Part shown: piece by piece, positions 1 through 8,171 of the stretch
Layout: each line of letters begins with the position of its first letter
Position numbering within the stretch: position 1 is the first letter of the stretch
Position numbers and translations under genes: made by a program
NCBI GenBank assembly: GCA_019417325.1
Contig: DXVO01000028.1
Coordinates: 66,520 to 130,519, forward strand
DNA length: 64,000 nt
DNA from: Parabacteroides sp.
Lineage (GTDB): Bacteria > Bacteroidota > Bacteroidia > Bacteroidales > Tannerellaceae
Direction of reading: 5' to 3'
Notes under the pieces: generated by a model
What the model was told of the DNA's origin: nothing
What the model saw: the letters and a program-made list of their open reading frames with translations, nothing else
The model's database searches: none

Positions 1-783
1 ATCGATTGCGCGATGTGTATTGTTCATACTGGCTTCCCACTCTCCCAATCCTGTTGTTTTGCCATCTATCAACCGGTCTCCCCAAATCATCAAACGCTTG
101 CCTTGCGCGGACAAATGGTTTTGTATTTTAGTCACTTCACCGGCATATAATTCGGCTTTATCATGCCCGCAACAACGCGGACAACTGTCATGCCCTATAT
201 AAAACACTTCATCCATACCGGCATGGAACAAATCCGTTTCAAAAACATCGGTCAGTTCATCCACTAATGCAAAGACTACCTTATGGACTTCCGGATGAAG
301 CGGGCAATAACTTTTACAATACAGACCGTACGGATTAGGCCATTCCGAATAATTCCGGGTATCGATATGAGGGGTTTCATCAAATTCCGGATATTCACGA
401 AGCAGGGCATAGGTGGTTTCCGCCCAGGACTGATGGCCTAACAAATTAATTTGCGGGGCAATACGGATATGGTTACGACGGCATACCTCTACAATTTTCT
501 TCACATCCGCCCGGGTCAACGGATTGGGGTCCCGCAATTCCGGATGCGATTCATAGGCGTAGTTCCAGTCTATCCGAAGAATCAGCAAATTGAAATGGCT
601 TGGCGCCAATTCCTCTTGGATAAACTTCAGGAACCGATCCAACTTCTGCGCGGACGGGGCGGCTATAGCCAAGCCCCTGACAGGTACGGCTTTGTCCAAA
701 GGACTTATGGATTTCTGCTGAGCCGATAGCGGTGTAGCGGCTAAGCAGAGAAATAAAAGAAACAGTTTAATTACTTTTTTCAT
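1..783 (-). CDS. GH20-like glycoside hydrolase, secreted, cut by window start
   Basis: This reading frame starts at an ATG at 783 and stays open to position 1, giving 261 codons without a stop; the C-terminus lies outside the window. The first 22 or so residues are a signal peptide (MKKVIKLFLLFLCLAATPLSA followed by QQ). The body resembles the catalytic barrel of family 20 hexosaminidases: a strand reading LLILRIDW, the segment IAPQINLLGHQSW, and a HAGMDEVF motif in the place of the family's H-x-G-G-D-E, which would keep the Asp-Glu catalytic pair. Family 20 enzymes remove terminal GlcNAc or GalNAc by substrate-assisted catalysis. It is the last gene visible in the PUL operon, 46 bp after the DUF5009 gene. 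The family placement is by motif only, and the protein is diverged from the full GH20 at 3316-5391. Confidence 0.75.
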   Translation of the reverse strand, partial: MKKVIKLFLLFLCLAATPLSAQQKSISPLDKAVPVRGLAIAAPSAQKLDRFLKFIQEELAPSHFNLLILRIDWNYAYESHPELRDPNPLTRADVKKIVEVCRRNHIRIAPQINLLGHQSWAETTYALLREYPEFDETPHIDTRNYSEWPNPYGLYCKSYCPLHPEVHKVVFALVDELTDVFETDLFHAGMDEVFYIGHDSCPRCCGHDKAELYAGEVTKIQNHLSAQGKRLMIWGDRLIDGKTTGLGEWEASMNNTHRAID

Positions 784-829
784 AATGTATCGTTATGTAT
801 TTATAAACACAGACCATTTAAAAGCGGGC

Positions 830-2062
830 TTAAATTTTCAATTTAATATGTACCTTACCCAACAGCCCGGTAATCCATACCACTATTAATGAGAATCCTA
901 TGCAACTTAAAATTCCCATTATCCCTGTTGTCAGAAAACCCGGCAAACGAAAACCTGTCAAGTCCCTTACTGCATACAAAACATAGGGTACGAGATAAGT
1001 CGTCAATGTAGCGGTTCCCGCCGGACGAATAATGGCAAACCATCCGGTCCATCCTTTTTCCCCTAACCAATAGAAGAAAGCATAGACTAACGTAGCAATA
1101 GCCGATACGTAAAATATCCAGGGCAATGTAGCTGTCAGCTTGGATAATATCCAATATTGCCGGCTAATATATCCGGCAGCAAAAAGCACCAATGCGGTAA
1201 GCAAGACAAAAACCAGTTTTACTTTATTATCGGCTTTCGCATATTTCGTACTGAGTAAAGACAAGATTATACCGCCCATAGTCAAAGCAAGAAATGCCGC
1301 ATTATCAATATGTAAAGGCTTCAACATATCCTGAAAAAAGTTAGGCTGTGGAAGTGCGAACAAAGTAGCGCCTCCATGCGCTTCATTTAAAGGCGTGGTA
1401 ACCATATTTATCAAAAGGAATACGAACCATATACCGATAAGCAGGTTTAACCGCTCGCGAACAAAAACATAAATCAGGGCACAAACCAAATATGTCCACC
1501 CTATCAGTCCCAGAATCCCCCACCAACGGGCTGAGAAATAGTCGTTATGCTGTCCTTTAAATGTAAAGGCAAGATACAGCAGCAAACCTACGCCAATCCA
1601 TTTCAACACCCGGTGCAGGTATTGCCTGAAAGGATCGTCCGTTCGCGGGTATTGGTTCCAGATACACATAAAGCCTATCACCATCAGAATCAAGTACACG
1701 CTCCCCGGATAACCGACATCCGATGACAAACCGGCTTCCGAATTAACAATAAAAACACCCATTACCAATAATGCCAAGGTACGGGATAATATATGAAGAA
1801 TAGTAGACTCCGTAGTCATCCCCTTACTGAACCGCCTCTCTATGGCGAAAGGGATAGACATTCCCACAGCAAATAAAAATGCAGGAAAAACGATATCAGC
1901 CAATCCCATAAAATCTTCACCGGGAGCGGCATGTTCCAAATAATGCGGAACACCCTCCACTGTCCATAAATCATTTACAAAAATCATTACACACATAGTA
2001 ACTGCACGTAACGCATCTATGCCCCAATTCCGTTGGGTAAAATCAATTTTCGTGTTATTCAT
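830..2062 (-). CDS. DUF5009/HGSNAT-like multi-pass acyltransferase (first of two)
   Basis: This is a 410-residue polytopic membrane protein with about ten hydrophobic segments. Near the N-terminus it has the pattern DALRAVTMCVMIFVND, then EHA at residues 43-45 and LADIVFPAFLFAVGMS. This layout matches the heparan-alpha-glucosaminide N-acetyltransferase (HGSNAT)/NagX/DUF5009 superfamily. Human HGSNAT carries acetyl groups across the lysosomal membrane on a histidine in the same context, and His44 here occupies that place. By analogy it may move acetyl (or another acyl) groups to an amino sugar across the inner membrane. It lies 51 bp after a second member of the family and next to GH20 genes, which fits handling of glucosamine-type sugars in the periplasm. 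The family is clear; the substrate is inferred. Confidence 0.75.
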   Translation of the reverse strand: MNNTKIDFTQRNWGIDALRAVTMCVMIFVNDLWTVEGVPHYLEHAAPGEDFMGLADIVFPAFLFAVGMSIPFAIERRFSKGMTTESTILHILSRTLALLVMGVFIVNSEAGLSSDVGYPGSVYLILMVIGFMCIWNQYPRTDDPFRQYLHRVLKWIGVGLLLYLAFTFKGQHNDYFSARWWGILGLIGWTYLVCALIYVFVRERLNLLIGIWFVFLLINMVTTPLNEAHGGATLFALPQPNFFQDMLKPLHIDNAAFLALTMGGIILSLLSTKYAKADNKVKLVFVLLTALVLFAAGYISRQYWILSKLTATLPWIFYVSAIATLVYAFFYWLGEKGWTGWFAIIRPAGTATLTTYLVPYVLYAVRDLTGFRLPGFLTTGIMGILSCIGFSLIVVWITGLLGKVHIKLKI

Positions 2063-2113
2063 ACTATCATCTTTTAGCTAATCAATCATTCATCGGTTAA
2101 AGGGAAACAAATG

Positions 2114-3283
2114 TCAAAGTTTTATATAGATTTTTTTCTTGTATAAGACATAAGCTACAGCCCAACAAACGCCTATAAACAACAAGGCAAAAACCAACGA
2201 TGCAAAATACGGATTAAAACAATAAGCTAATGCCTCATAGCACAGACTTTTTAAATCAAAAACATCCCCTTTGTAATTTACTACTATAAAATCAATTAAA
2301 GAAGCCAGAATACCGGCAAAAACATAGATGGCAAGCGGGTTTACACCAAATGCCTGGAAGAAACGGCTCCACGATTTATATTGCTTGACATCTATAATCC
2401 ATATTAACAACGCCAATAGCAAGGAACCCAGTCCACAAGTAACAAGAACAAAGGTCGGCGACCATATCTTCTTATTAATCGGGCATCCGTAACTTAACAG
2501 AAATCCCAGAAAGGTCATGATTGTTCCTGCCAGGAAAAGATTCAGCATCCGCTCCTTGTTATCTTTGGTTTCCATCAACATCCTTCCACAATAAAAACCA
2601 ATCAGAACGTGGCACACCGAAGGTATCGTACTCAGTAAGCCTTCTGGTTCCACCCCTCTGTCAAGATACAGATGTTTCAAACTGAAAACGGAACGGTCTA
2701 CAATACCTAAAATATTCGTATCGTTCGGCTCGAAACCATTCCCTCCTACCAGTATAAAGAAATAACCGACTAAACCGCCTATTATGATATAGGGTATATA
2801 TTTATGCTTAACCAACACAACTATCAAAGACGCAAATCCATAACAAAGAGCCAAACGCTGCAAAACACCTAATATACGTACACTTTCAAAATTAGTAACG
2901 GCTCCCCACACATGGCTGAAAAAGGGTAAGTTTTCTGCTTTCAATTGATTATAGGTAGACAAAGACAAGCCAAACCAGGCTAAAACAAGCCCCACAAGAA
3001 ATATCAGGGCTGTACGTTTTAATATCTTATATATCACTTGCCCGGTCGGACGAAAATCAAATTTTCTCAATGAGGCATAACAAGATATACCCATTATGAA
3101 CATAAAGAAAGGAAATACCAGATCCGTAGGAGTCAACCCGTTCCATGCGGCATGCTCGAGAGGGGTATAAACGGCATCCCAAGATCCGGGATTGTTTACC
3201 ATAATCATTCCTGCAATAGTGATGCCCCGCATTACATCCAATGACAAAAGGCGGGTATTTGATTTTGTATTAACTGTATCCAT
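2114..3283 (-). CDS. HGSNAT/NagX-like multi-pass acyltransferase (second of two)
   Basis: This 389-residue polytopic membrane protein opens with RLLSLDVMRGITIAGMIMVN and then has EHAAWNGLTPTDLVFPFFMF. This block closely follows the HGSNAT signature (a His before AxWNGLTxxDLVFP), with the presumed acyl-carrier histidine at residue 44. It belongs to COG4299 and is closer to NagX/HGSNAT than its neighbour at 830-2062. The expected role is transmembrane transfer of an acetyl group to an amino sugar. The gene sits 32 bp downstream of the GH20 hexosaminidase in the PUL operon, so its likely acceptor is a hexosamine released in the periplasm. No experimental function is assumed. Confidence 0.8.
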   Translation of the reverse strand: MDTVNTKSNTRLLSLDVMRGITIAGMIMVNNPGSWDAVYTPLEHAAWNGLTPTDLVFPFFMFIMGISCYASLRKFDFRPTGQVIYKILKRTALIFLVGLVLAWFGLSLSTYNQLKAENLPFFSHVWGAVTNFESVRILGVLQRLALCYGFASLIVVLVKHKYIPYIIIGGLVGYFFILVGGNGFEPNDTNILGIVDRSVFSLKHLYLDRGVEPEGLLSTIPSVCHVLIGFYCGRMLMETKDNKERMLNLFLAGTIMTFLGFLLSYGCPINKKIWSPTFVLVTCGLGSLLLALLIWIIDVKQYKSWSRFFQAFGVNPLAIYVFAGILASLIDFIVVNYKGDVFDLKSLCYEALAYCFNPYFASLVFALLFIGVCWAVAYVLYKKKIYIKL

Positions 3284-3315
3284 CCCTTTAAAATTTACTT
3301 ACCAATTATTCTTAT

Positions 3316-5391
3316 TTATTTTACTATCACTTCATCCGTAAAGATATATCCTGTTTTCGGATTATCCTTGTCGGGAGCCGCAATATATCGTATATACCGG
3401 GCACGAATATCTCCTGTCCATCCAAATTCTTTCAGGAAGAAACCTGTTTGGACGAATGGAATATCATTTTTTACTGTTGCCAGCAAAGAAAAATCCTGAT
3501 TGTCGGAAGATGCATAAATCTTTACCTCTTTCGGCAGCCAATACCAGCCAAAGCCATCCTGCATAAAGGTTGCTTGTATGGAATGAACGGGCTGTTCCTT
3601 TTCCAAATCAATGACCACATCCATGCTATTGCCGAAAAAGCCCTGCCAACGATTGTCGTCGCACGACCATCCTCCTTGTAAACCATCTGTTAACGCCGTA
3701 ACTCCGCCTGCCGGATAATCCTCCGTATGCGGCTGCTTATATACGACAGGTTTTCCAAAAGCCAGATGAGCGATAGTATCCGAACAGGCCTTGCGCTCGC
3801 CTACTTCGTTTTTCAAATCGAACGCATGATACCCTTTCGACTTTAAGAAGTCTACAGCCAATAATGCGTTTTCCCTGAATCTCGGATATGATTTCTTTTC
3901 CGGTTGCAACCAGCCTGTTTCAGCTACCGCCAAAGCCCTGGGCCATATCATCATTTCCATATTCTCTTCCGTAGGTATATATTCCGTCCAGACATTCGCC
4001 TGCAATCCCAATATATGTTTCTTTGCCTCCGTACTCAACGAGTCGGGAACAGGATTATAAGCATAAACCTTTTCTATCGGTGTATAACCAGCCCAGGAAA
4101 GCGGATGTGCATTAGGAGCATCCTGATAGAAATTGAAATAAAGACATTGTATCGGAGTCATAATTACATCATGTCCTTTTTGAGCGGCTTCAATGCCATA
4201 TTCCGGTCCTCGCCACGACATGACTGTTGCATTGGGGGCTAATCCGCCCTGCATAATTTCATCCCATCCAAGGAGCTTGCGCCCATGCTCATTCAGGAAT
4301 TTCTCTATCCGATGTATCATGTAGCTTTGAAGTTCATCCACATTTTTCATGCCTTCCCGTTTCATTAGTCCTTGGCATTTAGAACAGGTTTCCCACCCCT
4401 TCTTTTCAGCTTCATCACCACCTATATGTATATATTCGGAAGGAAAGAGTTCCATAACTTCGGTAAGTACATTTTCCAGAAAAACGAAGGTTTCCGGATT
4501 GCCTATACAGAGGTCCGTATTGACATAGGGCTTGCCTGCACATGATAAATTGGGGAATGTGGCCAAAACTTCTTCATTATGTCCCGGCATTTCTATTTCC
4601 GGAATAATCGTTATATATTTTTTTGAAGCATACTCTATTACTTCTTTTATCTCTTCCTGGGTATAATACCCACCATAAGCACCCGGGGTATCTTTGGAAC
4701 AGAAAGACCTTCCCTTTTCTCCCCATTCTATCAGACTTTCATAAGGACGCCAGGCCGCTTTTTCCGTCAGTTCCGGGTATTTCTTTATTTCAATGCGCCA
4801 TCCCGTACCGTCTACCAAATGCCAGTGAAGACGGTTCAGTTTATAATAAGCCATCATATCCAATTGCTTTTTTATAAACTCTTTCGGATAAAAATGCCGG
4901 GATATATCCAGCATAATACCCCGGTGTTGAAGATAAGGGGTATCCTTAATTGTCATAGCCGGAATAGTTTGATTTTCGTATTGACCGACTATTTGTAAAA
5001 GTGATTGCAAACCGTAAAATAAGCCGGCACCAGTGGAGGCTTCTATTTTAATTCCGGCTGATGTTATTTGTAAGTTGTAGGCTTCCGGCGCTTTCTTATC
5101 CGTTTCCGAGATTAAGAGTTGTAAAGCTCTTGTAGCCGGGTTATCCTGGACATTAGTTAGTTGCAAAGGGGACTGCTGTATATAATCCAGCATATTAGAT
5201 TTCTCGCTACCTGTCAAATTCGTATAAACCGGGAGATCTGTAGAAAGGGTGAACTGTCCTGACCCCATAACCACCTCCTGTGGATAAGGAATAATTTGTA
5301 CCGGCTTTCCGTCTTCACTGCAACTCCAAAAAGAAAACACCATACCTGCCAGGTACAACAGTAAAATTTGTAATTTATAGAACCTATACAT
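3316..5391 (-). CDS. Beta-N-acetylhexosaminidase, GH20, lipoprotein, with C-terminal discoidin-like domain
   Basis: The 691-residue protein has an N-terminal hydrophobic segment ending in a cysteine (SFWSC, residue 24), consistent with a lipoprotein although the lipobox is not canonical. Residues about 30-150 resemble the GH20b domain that precedes the catalytic barrel. The barrel follows from about 155, with HRGIMLDISRHFYP, HWHLVDGTGWR and the hallmark HIGGDEAEK, whose catalytic pair is Asp326-Glu327. Residues about 550-691 look like an F5/8 type C (CBM32-like) carbohydrate-binding domain. The enzyme should release terminal beta-linked GlcNAc/GalNAc at the cell surface or in the periplasm. 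It lies 135 bp after the surface lipoprotein gene, the widest gap in the operon, and that gap contains a hairpin. Confidence 0.93.
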   Translation of the reverse strand: MYRFYKLQILLLYLAGMVFSFWSCSEDGKPVQIIPYPQEVVMGSGQFTLSTDLPVYTNLTGSEKSNMLDYIQQSPLQLTNVQDNPATRALQLLISETDKKAPEAYNLQITSAGIKIEASTGAGLFYGLQSLLQIVGQYENQTIPAMTIKDTPYLQHRGIMLDISRHFYPKEFIKKQLDMMAYYKLNRLHWHLVDGTGWRIEIKKYPELTEKAAWRPYESLIEWGEKGRSFCSKDTPGAYGGYYTQEEIKEVIEYASKKYITIIPEIEMPGHNEEVLATFPNLSCAGKPYVNTDLCIGNPETFVFLENVLTEVMELFPSEYIHIGGDEAEKKGWETCSKCQGLMKREGMKNVDELQSYMIHRIEKFLNEHGRKLLGWDEIMQGGLAPNATVMSWRGPEYGIEAAQKGHDVIMTPIQCLYFNFYQDAPNAHPLSWAGYTPIEKVYAYNPVPDSLSTEAKKHILGLQANVWTEYIPTEENMEMMIWPRALAVAETGWLQPEKKSYPRFRENALLAVDFLKSKGYHAFDLKNEVGERKACSDTIAHLAFGKPVVYKQPHTEDYPAGGVTALTDGLQGGWSCDDNRWQGFFGNSMDVVIDLEKEQPVHSIQATFMQDGFGWYWLPKEVKIYASSDNQDFSLLATVKNDIPFVQTGFFLKEFGWTGDIRARYIRYIAAPDKDNPKTGYIFTDEVIVK

Positions 5392-5474
5392 AACTGTTTA
5401 TTTTCAAATGACGGTGACACAGACTTCCTTTGAAGGCAGCTCTGCCTATTAAAATCAAATAAAAGAAATTTATA

Positions 5475-5504
5475 GAGAGTAGCAGATTTACGCCTGCTAC
5501 TCTC
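5475..5504 (-). terminator. Intra-operon hairpin before the GH20 gene
   Basis: A perfect 11-bp stem (GAGAGTAGCAG at 5475-5485 and CTGCTACTCTC at 5494-5504) encloses an 8-nt loop in the gap between the surface lipoprotein and the GH20 gene. On the minus strand it is followed by a T-rich but interrupted tail. It could be a partial terminator or RNA-processing barrier that lowers enzyme expression relative to SusC/SusD. It is probably not a complete stop, because the genes on both sides belong together. Confidence 0.45.
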
Positions 5505-5526
5505 AGTATTTCAGGGAGAAAGAATT

Positions 5527-6396
5527 TTAGTCTTTTTTAGGTCTGAAAATCCAGAAATAACATTCATCACACCATTCCCTCGGCTCTAACCAATAAGCTA
5601 ACACAAGGCGGTCTTCGGTTAATTCTACAATTTCAAACTCGTAAACATCATAGATATACCATTCTTCATAATGGGGAACCCGTCCGGCAATAATAGATGT
5701 TCCTCCATTTATACGAAGTTTACCATGCGACCAGATTTCATCCGGATTATAGATATTCGTGAGTTTCTGAGACATATCGAATGTAAAGGTTCCTTTTTCA
5801 GTTTTCTCGCCGGTAGCATCCGTTTTAGAAAACTCAGCCCCTCGTATTGAGAATGACATGGTTGCACCTTCTCCCCATCCGGCCTGATTCCACCAGCCAT
5901 CTTCAAGATCACCCAAATCGGTAGGGTCCCAAGGTTCGTGCGTATCTCTATAACCTCCGGCGCCAAATGGACCATCTTCTACATCATCAACTTCCCATTC
6001 CCAGACTTTTGTGCCTTTTCCACAAAGTAAGCCCCATTCTTCCGGCACCGGATAGTATAATTCATCAACAGTGATATCAAATTCTTTTGTTACAACCGAA
6101 CCACTTGGGTTTAACCCTTTAAACGTAACCTTTAACGGACCTTCAACTACGATAACTGCCGTATCCACTACCTGCTGGCTGCTCACGCCAAAAGAATAAT
6201 CAAATTCACCCAATATAGGAGAATGATTCTCGAAAACCAGTTTATTCGTATTCTTTCCATCAACAACAATGGCTTTAACTGTTACATCCAGTTGATCCGC
6301 GGTATAATCTTCACCCATCGGATAGCTCTTTTGAATAGGCTCGCATGCCGAAACAAGAGCTATCAGGGACATAAGTAATATTGTTATCTTTTTCAT
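5527..6396 (-). CDS. PUL surface lipoprotein of unknown fold (SusE/F position)
   Basis: This 289-residue protein begins with a lipoprotein signal (MKKITILLMSLIALVSAC, Cys18). A beta-rich segment of about 90 residues follows that could be an Ig/PKD-like domain. The rest is rich in Trp, Gly and acidic residues (for example EPWDPTDLGDLEDGWWNQAG). It directly follows susD (33-bp gap), the position usually taken by surface glycan-binding proteins in PULs, so a role in binding glycan at the cell surface is likely. That role comes from position alone; no catalytic motif is recognised. Confidence 0.7.
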   Translation of the reverse strand: MKKITILLMSLIALVSACEPIQKSYPMGEDYTADQLDVTVKAIVVDGKNTNKLVFENHSPILGEFDYSFGVSSQQVVDTAVIVVEGPLKVTFKGLNPSGSVVTKEFDITVDELYYPVPEEWGLLCGKGTKVWEWEVDDVEDGPFGAGGYRDTHEPWDPTDLGDLEDGWWNQAGWGEGATMSFSIRGAEFSKTDATGEKTEKGTFTFDMSQKLTNIYNPDEIWSHGKLRINGGTSIIAGRVPHYEEWYIYDVYEFEIVELTEDRLVLAYWLEPREWCDECYFWIFRPKKD

Positions 6397-6429
6397 AATC
6401 TACGTATTTTATATAAGTCTTATTAATAA

Positions 6430-8160
6430 TTACCAGCCCATATATACTGCTTCAGAAGTATCCCAACCTTTGTTTTGGGTCAGCGTTCCACCCGATCTTG
6501 TTATCTGAGTTTGTGGTATCGGCCAGAAACCGCCGGTAGCAGCATAACGTGCAGCCCAACCACCTCCGTAAGAAGCCATCTGTACTGCATCATTACCCAT
6601 GTTACGAACCATGGCACTTCCTTGTTTTTCCAATGCTGTTGCAGCATCTCCCCAACGCATCAAATCGTACCAGCGCAGTCCTTCGAATGCAAGTTCAAAG
6701 CGGCGTTCGCGCTTCAGGGCTTCTATTGAATATTGTCCGATTTCTTTTAACCCTGCACGTTTTCTTACTTCATTAATTCCATTTGCGGTTCCTGTCAATT
6801 CAGAATGCATTAACAAGACATCTGCAAAACGGATTAAAACCAAGTCCTGAGTACAAGCCAATTCTACCGGTGCTTCCGATGTATTATACATTAGATGTGA
6901 ATATGAGGTCAGGAAATGAGGATTTCCATCATCATCTATCACATTATGGTCATAGGCTGTTATTGCCAGGTATTTTCTTTGGAAATAACCGGTTTCTTCC
7001 ATCTGCAAGTCTGCTCCCCATTGAAAATCCGGCAGCTCATTCTCTACATCAATAATAGAACCCCATAAACGGATATCATCCGGTTCTGCTGCTTTCCAAT
7101 CACTAATCAACTGAGGATTAACGGGACCTGCACCATAGCCTTCGCCATATGGGAATGTGGACTTATTGCCATTAGGTGTACGCAATCCAAAATGAGTTGC
7201 ATGCATATTCGTATACCCTGTATAATCCCAGTTACCGAAGTTATTATATTTGATAGCGAATACAGTTTCTTTATTTCCGTCGCCTACCCATTTTACGCCT
7301 TTATCTTGTGCCCATTCATAATCCTTTGCAGTATATTCATTTGAATAAGGCCAGAGATTATAAAAACTGTTTTCCGGAATATTATCATCCTTTATCAGCC
7401 CGTGTCCACTATTTGCAATACAATCTTCCAACCAATTGATTACTTCAGCTTTCGTTACACTACCTTCCGTAGTCAGAGGCAACGCATCTTTTTTATAGTA
7501 GCCTGTATAGAACAGATATACACGTGCCATCAAGGCTTCTGCCGCCCATTTTGTAGCATGGCCTGCACGGTCTGCATCGTACTGGGCTGTATTCATCAAT
7601 CCTATCGAATTCTTCAAATCGGTAGTAATCTGAGCATATAAGTCGCTTGCCGGTGATTTAGGTAAATTCAATGCCTCGGTAGTTAAAACCAACGGAACCT
7701 CGCCATATACCTGTGCCAGTTCAAAATAGAATAAAGCACGCAGGAAATAGGCTTCTCCCAAAAGTTGATTTTTTTCCTGGTCATTTTTCCATCCTGTTAC
7801 ACGGTCTATATTTTCGAACAATAGATTAACTCTTTCAATGCCCTTATACCGTGCAGTCCATAAACCACCGCACATATCTGTCCCGACATGCATCAGGCGG
7901 TCTATTGCATGCATAAATTTATCCCCTTCACCACCACCGCCGAACCGGTCGTCGGAAGCTAACTCTGCCAAATAAAATCCGGAAAGAACATCCACATTCA
8001 ACGAAGCATACGTCCCGGTTAGCATCTGATTAGCATCATCTACCGTCTGCGGGAAATTCGTTAAGTCCTTTTCATTATAATTTTTTGTATCCAAAAAATC
8101 TTCACAGCTCACCAAAGTGGCAAGGATAGCTGTAGAAATAAAATATAATATTCGTTTCAT
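6430..8160 (-). CDS. SusD/RagB-family outer-membrane lipoprotein
   Basis: The 576-residue protein has a lipoprotein signal with Cys19 (LATLVSC), followed by EDFLDTKNYNEKDLTNFPQ, the usual SusD opening. It contains the helical repeat region with features such as NQLLGEAYFLRALFYFELAQ and the family's C-terminal ERRFELAFEGLRWYDLMRW. SusD proteins form a lid over the SusC channel and bind glycan on the cell surface. It lies 11 bp downstream of susC, and the pair defines this PUL. The length is normal for the family. The glycan specificity cannot be read from the sequence. Confidence 0.97.
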   Translation of the reverse strand: MKRILYFISTAILATLVSCEDFLDTKNYNEKDLTNFPQTVDDANQMLTGTYASLNVDVLSGFYLAELASDDRFGGGGEGDKFMHAIDRLMHVGTDMCGGLWTARYKGIERVNLLFENIDRVTGWKNDQEKNQLLGEAYFLRALFYFELAQVYGEVPLVLTTEALNLPKSPASDLYAQITTDLKNSIGLMNTAQYDADRAGHATKWAAEALMARVYLFYTGYYKKDALPLTTEGSVTKAEVINWLEDCIANSGHGLIKDDNIPENSFYNLWPYSNEYTAKDYEWAQDKGVKWVGDGNKETVFAIKYNNFGNWDYTGYTNMHATHFGLRTPNGNKSTFPYGEGYGAGPVNPQLISDWKAAEPDDIRLWGSIIDVENELPDFQWGADLQMEETGYFQRKYLAITAYDHNVIDDDGNPHFLTSYSHLMYNTSEAPVELACTQDLVLIRFADVLLMHSELTGTANGINEVRKRAGLKEIGQYSIEALKRERRFELAFEGLRWYDLMRWGDAATALEKQGSAMVRNMGNDAVQMASYGGGWAARYAATGGFWPIPQTQITRSGGTLTQNKGWDTSEAVYMGW

Positions 8161-8171
8161 ATGTTTAGTAT

